Shown piece after piece: positions 43,981-54,187 of a DNA stretch of 64,000 nt. The notes under the pieces are model-generated. The model ran no database searches. It was not told the DNA's origin and saw only the letters and a list, made by a program, of their open reading frames with translations. Positions within the stretch are counted from its first letter, which is position 1, and every line of letters begins with the position of its first letter. The stretch is from Arthrobacter sp. MMS18-M83. Lineage in GTDB: Bacteria > Actinomycetota > Actinomycetes > Actinomycetales > Micrococcaceae. The position numbers and the translations under genes were made by a program. Location of the stretch: NCBI RefSeq assembly GCF_026683955.1, contig NZ_CP113343.1:2418001-2482000 (forward strand), in the 5' to 3' direction.

Positions 43981-46900
43981 TCAAAGGGCGTTGTCTGACT
44001 GGTCCTCTTCTTCATTCTGCAGCTTGCCCTTGCCGTGCTCGCCTTCTTGGTCATCGCTCGGCACCACGGACACGCTGCCGTTCGCCGAGATCAGGACGGA
44101 GACAAAGGTCCGCGCGCTGGTACCGGCAAAGGTGAGCCGGCCGAGGTAGGAGCCCGGGGTCAGACCGTTCCACGCCAAGGTGAGCTTCCCGGCCTTGCCG
44201 TTCTTCAGCTGGATCGGATTGGGCGTGACCGTGGCGTTGCCTTGGTTTGCACCGAGGATGGCGACATCAACGCTTGCCTTGGTCGGCCGGCTATTGGGGC
44301 TGGCAGACAGGTTCGCGATGATGGTGTATTCCCCTGGCGCCGGGTTGTCGAGGGAGAGCGATTCACTGGCACTGGGTGTCGCAGCCGCGAACAACTGGCC
44401 GGTCGGAGAGATCACATAGAGATCAAAATCCGCGGCGGGATCCGAAGAGATCACCGAGAACTTCGCGAAGGCCGTTCCGGGGGCAACCGTGGCGGTCTTG
44501 ACGAAGTTCGAGGCATTGGTGGCAACGGCCACAGGACCTGGAACAAGCTCGGTTGCGGAGGAATCAGCCTTCGAGAGGCCATCAAGGGTCACGGCCGTTG
44601 GCGAGTCGGTACCGGAGACAAAGTTGATCTGCCCCGAGTCACTGGCTTGCTGGGACGTGAAGGCGACGCTCTTGGAGGCTACGACCGACTGCGGACGGAC
44701 CGCAATCGGAGAAACCACCGACTTGTCGGCGCCCTCCCATTTCAGGGATCCCATCGCGAACACACCCAGTGCCGCGTTCTTGTTTTCGAAGGTCACCTTG
44801 AAGGTCTTCTTCTGGCCGGCCTCGTTGAAGTTCAGCACGGACGGAGTGACCTTGACGTCGACGCCAGGGACGTTGGCGGTGGCCCGGTACTGGCCCGGGG
44901 TCAGGGCCGTGACCGTACGTGTGACCTCGATCTTGCCGGCCAGGTTTCCGACGGCGAACGACGGGAGGTTCATGTCGCGAGGCAAGGTAGAGCCAAGTCC
45001 CGGCTTGCCGAGATCGACGCCGGTGCCCTGGATGAACTTCAGGTAGTCCTCGGTTCCGGCGTCGTAAATCAGGCCTGGTTCCAGCACGCTGGCCGGGTTC
45101 ATCTCTCCTGCACCGGTGGCGAAGACGTCCTGGTTCTTAGTCCCATCGGCGAGCTTGACGTCACTCGCCGTCGTCATCATGGCCGATTTGACGGCTGCCG
45201 GGGACCAGTCGGGATTCTTCGCCATGATCAAGGCTCCGAAACCCGCAATGTGCGGCGACGCCATGGACGTACCGGACATGAATCCGTATTCATCACCCTT
45301 GCTGCCGATGGGCGAAACACCCGCCAGCACGGCAACACCAGGAGCGGAAACGTCCGGCTTGAGCAGATCCGAATCAGTGGCAAGGAGCGGGCCGCGGGAG
45401 GAGAATCCGGCGATCTGCGGCTGCGCCTCGAGCGGAAGCCCGGTGGTGTCGTGGTCAACCAGGGAAACGGTAATTCCGGGGTTGGCTGCCACTTTGTCCT
45501 TGATGGCCTTCGTGGCCGGCGGATTCACGTGAACTGTGGGAACAGAATGCTTGTCAGTGTCCAGCGAAGAACTAGTGAGGTTCACGAGGATCATGCCGAC
45601 GCCTCCGCCACGGAGCACCTCGGCGCTCTTGGCGACGCGGTCAACCACGCCTCGATCACATACCACTACCTTGCCCGCGATCTTCGCCGGGTCCAAGGAC
45701 CCAGGCGCACACAGCGCCGCGTTGCCGGCCCCCGAGGCAGCGTTTGCAGAGAGCACGACGCCGGCCCCGCTCACCTGGTGGTTCATGATGCTGGCTCCGC
45801 GGAACTTGCTGCCGTCAGAGAATTCGACGCTTCCCTGCAGCTCCTGCGAGAACGAAGTAGCCGCAACCGTGGTCATCCAGGGTGCGCCGTGGTTCACGGT
45901 GCTGGCCTGCGGGCCCGAGTTTCCGGCGGACGCGGCGACGAAAATGCCCGCCGAAGCGGCAGAAAGGAATGCCAGCGAGACGGGATCGGTGGTGGTGTCC
46001 GTAGCGCCGGAGATGGAGTAGTTCAGGACGTCCACGCCGTCGGCGATAGCTTGGTCAATGGCCGAGATGGCCGCGGAGCTGTAGCAGCCGCCCGAGTTGG
46101 GGTTGGTGTCTTCCCAGCAGATCTTGTAGATCGAAAGCTTGGCGGCCGGCGCAATACCACTCGTCTTGCCGAAGCTGCGGCCATCCACGAACGTCTCCAC
46201 ACCGGGGTTGCCCGCAGCGGTGCTGGCAGTGTGCGTACCATGGCTCGCGACGTCGATCGGCGAGATCTGTTCCTGGGGTGCCCGTTGGGCTGGCGGAACC
46301 GATTGCAGGAAGGCATCGGCGAAATAGTGGGCGCTGAGGACCTTGGAATTGCAGGCGCTGCCGTCAAAGGCCGCCCCGTTGTCGGTGCCCTTCTGGCATT
46401 CGCCTTCGAAGGTATCCCCGTTGGCCTTCAGCATGGCGATCTTGCCGTCACTCGTGCGGTAAGGGACGCCTACCTGCGGGTCCCCGACCAACGGCTGGAC
46501 GGGATCACCGGCGAAGAACTTGCTACTGGGTGTGTAGCCGGTGTCGATCACACCGACCACCGTGCCCTTGCCGGCCTGGTCCTGGCCGCCGAACTGGGTA
46601 TTCCAAATCCCGTTCGGCCCACTGAGGTTGAAGAAATCGGTGGTGGAGTAGTCAGGAGCCGACTGAGTGTCCGGGGCCACGAGGAGAACATTTGGGTTCT
46701 TCGCGAGGTTGACAGCCTGGTTCGCGGAAAGAGTGGCGCTGAAGCCGTTGATGGCTGTGGTGTAGTCGCGATTGATGCTCACGCTCTGCTGGTTGGCCAC
46801 TTCCTGCTGCTTCTGCTGCAAGTGGGCCTGGTACTGCTTCACTTCGGCCTTACCGACGTCGAGCTTCTTCCCCGCTTGCGGTTTGGTGGGCACATAACCG

Positions 46901-47166
46901 GGCGTTCCGCCGTCGTAAGTGGCCGCTGGCTTCTCTGCCAGCACGACGACGTATCGGCCGTCTTGATAGGACTTGGGGTCGACATTCCGGGCAACCGCCG
47001 CAACCGTTGATCCGAAGACCGTTGAGCCGGAAGCGGGCGCAGCTTGAGCGGGTGTCAATGCCACGGAGGAGAGCAGAACCGGCAGTCCGACAGCTAGCGC
47101 CGCAGCTTTTCGAAGCCCCCCGCTGCCAATGAAGCTCTTTCCTTGTGAATTCACGAGTGATTGCAC
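43981..47166 (-). CDS. Secreted S8 family subtilase
   Basis: A 1061-aa exported protease. The signal peptide (AAALAVGLPVLLSSVALTPAQAAPA, ~21-45) precedes an I9-type propeptide (~70-165). The catalytic triad is Asp208 (VVGVIDTGY), His309 (DVASHGTHTAS) and Ser634 (SGTSMASPH), with oxyanion Asn416 (SAGNSGP). A PA domain is inserted at ~455-575 (KVVVCDRGVVDRVAKSAEVLRGGGVGMILVNL). Fn3-like and pre-peptidase-like beta domains follow (~720-1030), with an acidic tail. The first GTG (47166) is almost on top of GGAAAGG, so the GTG four codons later may be the true start. SSI-like inhibitor genes lie close by. Confidence 0.93.
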   Translation of the reverse strand: MQSLVNSQGKSFIGSGGLRKAAALAVGLPVLLSSVALTPAQAAPASGSTVFGSTVAAVARNVDPKSYQDGRYVVVLAEKPAATYDGGTPGYVPTKPQAGKKLDVGKAEVKQYQAHLQQKQQEVANQQSVSINRDYTTAINGFSATLSANQAVNLAKNPNVLLVAPDTQSAPDYSTTDFFNLSGPNGIWNTQFGGQDQAGKGTVVGVIDTGYTPSSKFFAGDPVQPLVGDPQVGVPYRTSDGKIAMLKANGDTFEGECQKGTDNGAAFDGSACNSKVLSAHYFADAFLQSVPPAQRAPQEQISPIDVASHGTHTASTAAGNPGVETFVDGRSFGKTSGIAPAAKLSIYKICWEDTNPNSGGCYSSAAISAIDQAIADGVDVLNYSISGATDTTTDPVSLAFLSAASAGIFVAASAGNSGPQASTVNHGAPWMTTVAATSFSQELQGSVEFSDGSKFRGASIMNHQVSGAGVVLSANAASGAGNAALCAPGSLDPAKIAGKVVVCDRGVVDRVAKSAEVLRGGGVGMILVNLTSSSLDTDKHSVPTVHVNPPATKAIKDKVAANPGITVSLVDHDTTGLPLEAQPQIAGFSSRGPLLATDSDLLKPDVSAPGVAVLAGVSPIGSKGDEYGFMSGTSMASPHIAGFGALIMAKNPDWSPAAVKSAMMTTASDVKLADGTKNQDVFATGAGEMNPASVLEPGLIYDAGTEDYLKFIQGTGVDLGKPGLGSTLPRDMNLPSFAVGNLAGKIEVTRTVTALTPGQYRATANVPGVDVKVTPSVLNFNEAGQKKTFKVTFENKNAALGVFAMGSLKWEGADKSVVSPIAVRPQSVVASKSVAFTSQQASDSGQINFVSGTDSPTAVTLDGLSKADSSATELVPGPVAVATNASNFVKTATVAPGTAFAKFSVISSDPAADFDLYVISPTGQLFAAATPSASESLSLDNPAPGEYTIIANLSASPNSRPTKASVDVAILGANQGNATVTPNPIQLKNGKAGKLTLAWNGLTPGSYLGRLTFAGTSARTFVSVLISANGSVSVVPSDDQEGEHGKGKLQNEEEDQSDNAL

Positions 47167-47340
47167 CTTTCCGGGCGATCGTGGCGGTCATGTGAAGATC
47201 AATCATCCAAGGATGGACACCGATTGACAGTTTTTGTAATCAGCTAAGGCCCAGCCGATTCATAGAGTACAGAGCGATAGTGGAATATGACATAGGACAC
47301 ATTTCACGTTTTTTGTCATGTCATTCGGCATCAGAATACA

Positions 47341-47396
47341 TCCGCACGCTGCAGCGGGCACGCCCCCGTCGGGAGGGGACGTGCCCGCTGTGCGGA
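47341..47396 (-). terminator. Terminator after DUF1540 gene
   Basis: CAGCGGGCACG (47352-47362) and CGTGCCCGCTG (47380-47390) pair, extended by TCCGCAC/GTGCGGA outside. It begins 38 bp past the stop of the 47434 gene on the minus strand. Confidence 0.75.
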
Positions 47397-47433
47397 TATT
47401 CAGATGTTGATGACTAAATAGGCCGCCGGGAAC

Positions 47434-47724
47434 TCAGGCGTGTTCGTACGTCAGGCAATCAGCTGCCTCTGCACCAGGGCCGATCCGGACGTCGTGGGCC
47501 TCGCACATGAGGTTGTTGTTGTGGGTGCATTCGGAACGCTGGCAGGCACCCACATGCGCCAAGACCTTGGGGAGTCCTCCCATGAGCGTGGTGTCAATGA
47601 AGGTGGCACAGGACGCATGATCCGTGGTTCCGCCAATCGTGATCCCGAAGGCGGTACAGCCATGATGGTTGAATCCGCAGCTGCCAACGCTGCATGCGGA
47701 CACTTCGGCGACGTGTTCGGTCAT
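47434..47724 (-). CDS. Double DUF1540 domain protein
   Basis: A 96-aa protein; ATG 47724 is chosen because AGGAGGAGCA stands directly before it (the frame is open 15 codons further). It carries two Cys-rich DUF1540 modules: VSACSVGSCGFNHHGCTAFGITIGGTTDHASCATF and VGACQRSECTHNNNLMCEAHDVRIGPGAEAADCLTY, each with four cysteines, so it probably binds metal. Function unknown in the literature I can name. It is monocistronic with its own terminator. Confidence 0.85.
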   Translation of the reverse strand: MTEHVAEVSACSVGSCGFNHHGCTAFGITIGGTTDHASCATFIDTTLMGGLPKVLAHVGACQRSECTHNNNLMCEAHDVRIGPGAEAADCLTYEHA

Positions 47725-47853
47725 TGCTCCTCCTACGTGGACGGGGAAATTCCTTGACAGCAATTCCAAAGCTACTCCCGAATGCGAGCCTTTAGCCCGG
47801 AAGATTAGCGCATTTGTGCGTACCCTAATAGTTCGTTCATGGCCCTGCGGTGG

Positions 47854-49112
47854 TTAGGGGAGCGTGTAGCCGAAGACATCGACGATGACTTGCGAGGTTT
47901 CCGGAACCGCTGTCCAGTGGATTGACATGGGTTGATTGAGGATGGTTTGGATCTCTATCTTGCCCTCGGCTCCGATGGGCACCCAGGCCATGTTTGCGAT
48001 CGTCTGTCCGTCGCCGAAGTTCAGATTGGACGTAAACGTCCACGGCGCCCTATAGCCGCGTGCCATAAAGTAGCCGAAGGTTGTCGGTTCGGTCACCGTG
48101 AGGTTCACCCAGACGCCACTTGCATTTTGCGGGATTCCGTTGATCCCTGCGGCCTGAACGGGCACGGTGTAGGCGTTGCCAATGGGACCGCCGTATGTGC
48201 GAGTGTCGACAAGACGCGTGGGGGCGATCCCGGCGAATGCTCCGGATATGGTTGGCGTCCCCGGCAGGAAAAAGCCAACAACGTCCGCAATGATCTGAGC
48301 CGTTCCGGACGAGGTGTTCGCAATCGTCACCGTGCCATCTGGTCCTACCGGAACGACGGCAAGATTCGGAACCGTCTGGCCGGCCCCGTAGTTCTGGTTC
48401 GAGACATTGGGTTTAAGGAGCCGCTTGGATAAGCGGTGATGAATCCGTATGACGTCGATTCCGTCACTGTCAGGTTCACGACCACCGCTGAGGCGTCAGC
48501 CGGAACGCCAGTGGATCCTCCCAGACGGAGTGGCAGGCTTCCGCCACCTGCGATGGGGCCTGACGAAGTCCTAGTGTCGAGAAGCCTGGCGGGTCCCACA
48601 GCCTGGTAGGAACCCGGCAAGCCCTGGGGCCCGGACGCGGCGAAATATGCCGAGGCGTCAACGACGATCTGCACAGTTCCTGCCGAAGTGTTGGAGATGG
48701 CGATCTGCCCGTCAGCGCCGACTTCCACGATAGCCAGGTTCGCAACCATCTGACCCGGCCCGTAATTGACGTTTGAAGTGTGCGGCGCCATGACGCCCGA
48801 ATGGTACGCCGTGAGGAATCCTGCAGCGGTGGCGTCAGTGGCCGTGATGTTGAGGACGACTGCTTGCGTGCCGTAGGGGAATCCATTTGTTCCCGGGATT
48901 CGGATTGAGACTGAACCTCCGCCAGGCACTGGTCCCGACGACGTTCGTGTGTCCAGGATCCGCGTGGGCGTCATGGGTGTGAGGCCGCCGACGGGCCCGG
49001 TCCCGGCCATTGCCGGACTTGCGGTAACCGGACCAATGAGCGCCGAGTACAGCACAGCAAGCACCAGCATGATGCCCACGAGCCGTGATCTGGTGCGGAC
49101 ATAATTCTTCAA
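47854..49112 (-). pseudogene. Secreted protein with three LDTR-type repeats, frameshifted
   Basis: From TTG 49112 (KNYVRTRSRLVGIMLVLAVLYSALIGPVTASPAMAG signal peptide; GGGGGAA upstream) two repeats read normally: TPTRILDTRTSSGPVPGGGS... to VVDASAYF, and PARLLDTRTSSGPIAGGGS.... At about 48413-48415 one A (coding strand) is missing. With it restored, SLKPNVSNQNYGAGQ continues into the frame that ends at 47854 and contains the third repeat (PTRLVDTRTYGGPIGNAY... VIVDVFGYTLP). The total with correction is ~419 aa. This ~120-aa beta repeat is common in secreted actinobacterial proteins, often attached to hydrolases. Real lesion or sequencing error. Confidence 0.8.
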
Positions 49113-49170
49113 AGCTGATTCCCCCAAATAATTGAAATGCGAAAGAGAAGCTTTACAAGCCTTCTGAATT

Positions 49171-49356
49171 CTACGGCTGGGTACCTCGCAAGGCGTCGCT
49201 GATTTTGGCCCTTGTCGAAGCATCCGGCGGCACCGATATACGGTTCTCCCGAGCAGCCCGGTCTGCCATGATCCTTTGGAAAACCATCCTCCCCAGGCCA
49301 GCAAAAACCGCGGCAAGGACCATGGGCAAAACCATCGACTTAGCGTTCTCGGCCAT
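49171..49356 (-). CDS. Small membrane-associated hypothetical protein
   Basis: A 61-aa protein with one hydrophobic segment (MVLPMVLAAVFAGLGRMVF, ~8-26) and a basic/polar tail RIMADRAARENRISVPPDASTRAKISDALRGTQP. AGGA lies 7 nt before ATG 49356. It is upstream of the secreted repeat gene on the same strand. No known domain. Confidence 0.5.
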   Translation of the reverse strand: MAENAKSMVLPMVLAAVFAGLGRMVFQRIMADRAARENRISVPPDASTRAKISDALRGTQP

Positions 49357-49674
49357 GCCGCAATCCTAGTGACGCAAACCACTGCGAGCCAGAGCCGCCG
49401 TCGGGCATTGAAAAACTCCCGACGACGGCGGGGCGCTGCCGCCAATTGGCGCGGCCCGCAGGGCCTCTTCACCGATCTCCCGCAAATAGGGTATGTAGCG
49501 ATTTGGCCGGTAGAATGGGCGTGCAAGCTCGCGGAGCGCCCCTCTTATTCCGTAAGTCACTGCATCCAAACACTGTCGCTGAACGCTGTCGGATGCAGTC
49601 CCGGCGTGAGACGGCACCACTCCGCGGCAGCCTTTAACCAAGGTTAACCAACGCTCACGCACAGGAGTTACCGG
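49357..49674. other. Divergent promoter region upstream of purS
   Basis: No gene is seen. A hairpin CCGCCGTCGGG (49395-49405) / CCCGACGACGGCGG (49418-49431, 3-nt bulge) lies near the left end. The remaining ~240 bp is the leader and promoter of purSQL, with TAGAAT at 49512-49517 as a possible -10 box. No riboswitch fold was recognised. Confidence 0.5.
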
Positions 49675-49926
49675 ATGCCCCGGATCGTCGTCGACGTCAT
49701 GCCCAAGCCCGAGATTCTGGACCCGCAGGGGAAGGCCATCGTGGGCGCGCTGCCCCGCCTCGGCTTCACCAGCTTTAGCGCAGTCCGCCAGGGCAAGCGC
49801 TTCGAACTGACCGTCGACGGCGAGGTGACCGACGCCATCCTCGCCCAGGCCCGCGAGGCCGCCGAGACCCTGCTGTCCAACCCGGTAATCGAAGACGTCG
49901 TCAACGTCGAGGTCGTCGAGGCCTGA
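49675..49926 (+). CDS. purS: Phosphoribosylformylglycinamidine synthase subunit PurS
   Basis: An 83-aa protein ([44 protein letters not shown]...), the typical PurS ferredoxin-like fold. It scaffolds PurL and PurQ and channels ammonia in step 4 of purine synthesis (FGAR to FGAM). AGGAG precedes the ATG. It is followed after 1 bp by purQ. Confidence 0.96.
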   Translation: MPRIVVDVMPKPEILDPQGKAIVGALPRLGFTSFSAVRQGKRFELTVDGEVTDAILAQAREAAETLLSNPVIEDVVNVEVVEA

Positions 49927-49927
49927 C

Positions 49928-50680
49928 ATGACTGAACTTCCTTTGATCGGCGGCGGCCCTGTGGCCGTCGAGCCTGACTTGGTCGGGGCCAAGATCGGCG
50001 TCGTCACCTTCCCCGGCACCCTCGACGACCGCGACGCCGCCCGTGCGGTCCGCCTGGCAGGCGGCACCGCCGTCGCGCTCTGGCATGCGGACACCGAGCT
50101 GGCAGATGTGGACGCCGTGGTCATCCCCGGCGGATTCTCCTACGGCGACTACCTGCGCGCCGGTGCCATTTCGCGATTCGCGCCGCTGATGTCCCGCATT
50201 ATTGACGCTGCCAACAGTGACGCAAAGCTCCCTGTCCTGGGCATTTGCAACGGCTTCCAGATCTTGACCGAGTCGCACCTGCTGCCCGGCTCCATGATCA
50301 AGAACGACCACCTGAAGTTCTTGTGCCGCGACCAGGTCCTGCGCGTGGAGAACAACACCACTTTGTGGACCTCGGACTACGAGGCCGGCCAGGAAATCAC
50401 TGTTCCGCTGAAGAACCAGGACGGCCAGTACATCGCGGACGAGAAGACCCTGGACTCCCTTGAGGCCGAGGGCCGCGTCGTGTTCCGCTACGTCGGCTGG
50501 AACCCGAACGGTTCACGCCGCGACATCGCCGGTATCAGCAACGCCGCCGGCAACGTAGTGGGCCTCATGCCGCACCCGGAGCACGCAGTAGAGCCCGGAT
50601 TTGGTCCGGAGTCCAACGCCGGCACCGATGGCTTGGGCTTCTTCACCTCCGTCCTGAACAAGATCGTGGGAGGCGCATAG
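49928..50680 (+). CDS. purQ: Phosphoribosylformylglycinamidine synthase subunit PurQ
   Basis: A 250-aa class I glutamine amidotransferase supplying ammonia to PurL. The nucleophile is Cys107 in [11 protein letters not shown], the His/Glu pair is in [12 protein letters not shown], and the oxyanion loop is [14 protein letters not shown]. Slightly long because of ~20 extra N-terminal residues ([21 protein letters not shown]). Its stop overlaps the purL GTG start (TAGTG), indicating coupling. Confidence 0.96.
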   Translation: MTELPLIGGGPVAVEPDLVGAKIGVVTFPGTLDDRDAARAVRLAGGTAVALWHADTELADVDAVVIPGGFSYGDYLRAGAISRFAPLMSRIIDAANSDAKLPVLGICNGFQILTESHLLPGSMIKNDHLKFLCRDQVLRVENNTTLWTSDYEAGQEITVPLKNQDGQYIADEKTLDSLEAEGRVVFRYVGWNPNGSRRDIAGISNAAGNVVGLMPHPEHAVEPGFGPESNAGTDGLGFFTSVLNKIVGGA

Positions 50681-52998
50681 TGACTACCTCAGCTGAAACC
50701 GTCGGCAAGAAGTTCAACATCGACACCGTCGAGAACGCAGCCAAGACCCCGGACACCGAGCTCCCCTGGGCCGAGCTGGGCCTGAAGCAAAACGAGTTCG
50801 ACGAGGTCGTCAAGGTCCTGGGCCGCCGCCCCACCGGTGCCGAGCTCGCCATGTACTCCGTGATGTGGAGCGAGCACTGCTCCTACAAGTCCTCGAAGAA
50901 CCACCTGCGCCAGTTCGGCGAAAAGGTCACCGAGGAGATGAAGAAGGACATGCTGGTGGGCATCGGCGAAAATGCCGGCGTCACCAACTTGGGCGACGGC
51001 TGGGCCGTGACGTTCAAGATCGAGTCCCACAACTCGCCGTCGTTCGTGGAGCCCTACCAGGGTGCCGCAACCGGCATTGGCGGCATTGTCCGCGACATCA
51101 TCTCCATGGGTGCCCGTCCCGTTGCCGTGATGGATCCGCTGCGTTTCGGCGCCATCGACCACCCGGACACCGCCCGCGTCATGCATGGCGCAGTTGCCGG
51201 TATTGGTGGTTACGGCAACTCGCTTGGCCTGCCGAACATCGGCGGCGAAATGGTGTTCGATTCGGTGTACCAGGGCAACCCGCTGGTCAACGCGCTGGCC
51301 GTCGGCGTTATGCGCCACGAAGACATCCGCTTGGCCAACGCTTCCGGCAAGGGCAACAAGGTGGTCCTGTTCGGTGCACGCACCGGTGGCGACGGCATCG
51401 GCGGCGCCTCGGTACTGGCCTCGGAGTCCTTCGACGACACCAAGCCGTCCAAGCGCCCCGCTGTCCAGGTGGGCGACCCCTTCGCTGAGAAGGTCCTGAT
51501 CGAGTGCTGCCTGGAACTGTTCAAGGGTTCGCTGGTTGAGGGCATCCAGGACCTCGGCGCGGCAGGCATATCCTGCGCCACGTCCGAGCTCGCTTCCAAC
51601 GGCGACGGCGGCATGCAGGTTGAGCTGACCTCCGTCTTGCTGCGCGATCCCACTCTGACCCCGGGCGAAATCCTGATGTCCGAGTCCCAGGAACGCATGA
51701 TGGCCGTTGTCACCCCCGAGAACATTGCCGCTTTCGAAGCGGTCATGGACAAGTGGGCCGTGGAATACTCCTGGCTGGGCGAAGTGACCGATACCGGCCG
51801 CCTCATCATCACGTGGGAAGGCGAAGTCATTGTCGACGTCGACCCGCGCACCGTTGCCCACGACGGCCCGGTCTACGACCGCCCGTACTCACGCCCCTCA
51901 TGGCAGGATTCCGTCCAGGCCGATACCTTCACGGGCTCCGTGCAGGACGCCGGCCGTCCCTCGACGTCCGGGGAACTCGCCGCCGCCGTCACCGAGCTCA
52001 TTGCTTCGCCGAACATGTGCAGCAAGGCCTGGATCACCAAGCAGTACGACCGCTACGTCGGCGGCAACACCGCCATGGCCTTCCCGGACGACGCCGGGGT
52101 AGTCCGCGTGGACGAGGAAACCGGCCTTGGCGTGGCCCTGGCCACCGACGCCAACGGCCGCTACACCTACCTCGATCCGTACCACGGCGCACAGCTGGCA
52201 CTGGCCGAGGCGTACCGCAACGTCGCCACCTCGGGCGCCGTCCCGATGGCCGTCAGCGACTGCCTGAACTTCGGTTCCCCCGAGGACCCGGACGTCATGT
52301 GGCAGCTGGCCGAGTCCATTCGTGGCCTGTCGGACGCTTGCATGGAGCTGGGCGTCCCGGTCACCGGCGGCAACGTCTCGCTGTATAACCAGACGGGTAC
52401 CGTGCCGATCCACCCCTCCCCCGTGGTCGCCGTGTTGGGCAAGCTCGACGACGTCGCGCGCCGCACCCCGTCCGGCTGGAAGGAAGACGGCCAGGCCATC
52501 TACCTGCTGGGCACCACGGCTGCAGAGCTGGACGGTTCGGAGTGGTCCAACCTGCGCGGGCACCTCGGTGGCTTGCCGCCAAAGGTTGACCTGTCCATCG
52601 AGCGCCAGCTGGGCGAAATCCTCATCAATGCATCGCGCGACGGCATGATCGACGCAGCGCACGATCTCTCCGAGGGCGGCCTTGCCGCCGCACTGGTGGA
52701 GTCCGCACTGCGCTATGGCGTCGGCGCCCGGATTGCGCTGGAGGAACTCCTGGAGCGCGACGGCGTGGACCTGTTCACGGCGCTGTTCTCTGAGTCCCAG
52801 GGCCGGGCCATCGTGTCCGTCCCGCGCTCCGAGGAGGTCCGCTTCAAGGACATGTGCACCGCCCGCGGCTTCGCCCACCTCCGGATCGGCGTAGTCGACG
52901 CTGCCAGCGGCAAGTTGGAGATCAACGGCGTAGATGAGCTCTCCTTGGACGCTCTCAGCGAAGCCCACGAGGCCACCCTGCCGAAGTACTTCGGCTAG
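50680..52998 (+). CDS. purL: Phosphoribosylformylglycinamidine synthase subunit PurL
   Basis: A 772-aa small-type PurL, ATP-dependent FGAM synthetase, starting at GTG 50680. Motifs are [18 protein letters not shown] (~64-81), [29 protein letters not shown], the [17 protein letters not shown] segment and the second AIRS-type half ([29 protein letters not shown]). It requires PurS and PurQ, both encoded just upstream. A strong terminator follows. Confidence 0.97.
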   Translation: MTTSAETVGKKFNIDTVENAAKTPDTELPWAELGLKQNEFDEVVKVLGRRPTGAELAMYSVMWSEHCSYKSSKNHLRQFGEKVTEEMKKDMLVGIGENAGVTNLGDGWAVTFKIESHNSPSFVEPYQGAATGIGGIVRDIISMGARPVAVMDPLRFGAIDHPDTARVMHGAVAGIGGYGNSLGLPNIGGEMVFDSVYQGNPLVNALAVGVMRHEDIRLANASGKGNKVVLFGARTGGDGIGGASVLASESFDDTKPSKRPAVQVGDPFAEKVLIECCLELFKGSLVEGIQDLGAAGISCATSELASNGDGGMQVELTSVLLRDPTLTPGEILMSESQERMMAVVTPENIAAFEAVMDKWAVEYSWLGEVTDTGRLIITWEGEVIVDVDPRTVAHDGPVYDRPYSRPSWQDSVQADTFTGSVQDAGRPSTSGELAAAVTELIASPNMCSKAWITKQYDRYVGGNTAMAFPDDAGVVRVDEETGLGVALATDANGRYTYLDPYHGAQLALAEAYRNVATSGAVPMAVSDCLNFGSPEDPDVMWQLAESIRGLSDACMELGVPVTGGNVSLYNQTGTVPIHPSPVVAVLGKLDDVARRTPSGWKEDGQAIYLLGTTAAELDGSEWSNLRGHLGGLPPKVDLSIERQLGEILINASRDGMIDAAHDLSEGGLAAALVESALRYGVGARIALEELLERDGVDLFTALFSESQGRAIVSVPRSEEVRFKDMCTARGFAHLRIGVVDAASGKLEINGVDELSLDALSEAHEATLPKYFG

Positions 52999-53011
52999 AG
53001 CTCCGCACTAT

Positions 53012-53047
53012 CGATTGCTCCCCACCGGCACCGGTGGGGAGCAATCG
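53012..53047. terminator. Terminator of purSQL
   Basis: CGATTGCTCCCCACCGG (53012-53028) pairs perfectly with CCGGTGGGGAGCAATCG (53031-53047), beginning 13 bp past the purL stop. Confidence 0.9.
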
Positions 53048-53053
53048 CTTTAA

Positions 53054-53221
53054 GGCCTCCTGCAGATATCGCGGATTTGGAGGCGACGCTCGCTCACATA
53101 TACGCGCCTTCCGGGCAACGCTCGCTCACTTTTGGAGCCTTTTGACGTCACGCTCCTGCAGATGATCTGAACGAGCGTCCGCCGTTCGACCCACAAACGT
53201 GAGCGAGCGTCCGCCGTTCGG
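53054..53221. repeat. Intergenic array of ~32-bp imperfect repeats, locus 3
   Basis: Forward units CCTCCTGCAGATAT, GACGCTCGCTCACATAT, AACGCTCGCTCACTTTT and CACGCTCCTGCAGATGAT, then reverse units ACGAGCGTCCGCCGTTCG and ACGTGAGCGAGCGTCCGCCGTTCGGG. It fills the gap between the convergent purL and DUF503 genes and reaches the DUF503 stop codon. Confidence 0.85.
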
Positions 53222-53222
53222 G

Positions 53223-53516
53223 TCAGTCCTCGCTGTGGAGGTCGCGGCGTCGGGCGCTCAGCAGTTCAAGTTCGGGGCGGGCGGCAACGAAGCGTTCGAC
53301 GGCGTCGAGCACCTCCACAAGGTGCGCCCTGTCCGGCGCCACCGCGGCTGCGCCGATGAGAGCTCGGCGATGCTGGTCCAGGTGCCCGGTCTCGGCGGCG
53401 GAGACCTCGAAGCGTCGTTTCAACTCGGCGATCAGCGGACGCACGAGGGAGCGTTTCTCCTTCAGGCCGTGCACCTCGCCGAGGAGAATGTCGAACTCGA
53501 TCCAAGCGATCCACAT
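53223..53516 (-). CDS. DUF503 domain protein
   Basis: A 97-aa protein; ATG 53516 gives MWIAWIEFDILLGEVHGLKEKRSLVRPLIAELKRRFEVSAAETGHLDQHRRALIGAAAVA, the standard DUF503 sequence. The frame is open further upstream but the added residues are low-complexity and arginine-rich. Small alpha/beta protein; the characterised relatives are few and the role unclear (YlxP-like in some genomes). Divergent from the DUF1206 gene. Confidence 0.88.
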   Translation of the reverse strand: MWIAWIEFDILLGEVHGLKEKRSLVRPLIAELKRRFEVSAAETGHLDQHRRALIGAAAVAPDRAHLVEVLDAVERFVAARPELELLSARRRDLHSED

Positions 53517-54187
53517 GCGCCCATGGTATCGAGCAGCCCGTGGGCACAGACGATCATATGAACAAGGCCGGCAATGCAGTGTCCCGGGGCGCCGATTCGG
53601 TGGGCGACGCGGTCGATGACGCCAAGGATTCACGGACCGTCCGGGTAGTTGCCCGGGCCGGCTTAGTCGCCCTGGGGCTGATACACCTCCTGATTGGGGT
53701 CATCGCCTTGGGGGTCGCGCTGGGCGTATCGGGGCAAGCCGACGAGAGTGGGGCCGTGGGCCAGATGGCTGCCACGCCTGGCGGCGCCGTCCTTCTTTGG
53801 GCGGGTCTGGTGGCATGCGCGGTCCTCGCGCTCTACATGGCGAGCGACGCCGTGATGGGCTGGAGCGGGCGCGGCGGCTCCAAGCGCTGGATGAAACGGC
53901 TCAGGGCAGCCGGGCAGGCGATCGTGTTCGCCGCGGCCGCAGTGACCTTCGGCAGTTTTGCTCTCAGCCGTCCGAGCAGTAGCAGTGAAAAATCCCGGAC
54001 CGCCAGCGCAGACCTCATGTCCAGCACCCCCGGCACTGTCCTTCTGGTGATCATCGGGGTGGCGTTGCTGGCAGCTGCTGGCACCTACATCTTCTTGGGA
54101 ATCACACGCAGGTATGAAAAGAACCTGCGCGGAAAACCGTCCGGGCTCTTTGGAGATGCGTTCGCAGTGCTGGGTATGGTGGGCTAT

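Noticed and set aside
44035..47010. 991-codon open frame on the plus strand
   Set aside because: Antisense shadow of the subtilase gene; composition is Gly/Arg/Asp-rich with no domain, while the minus strand has a full S8 triad.
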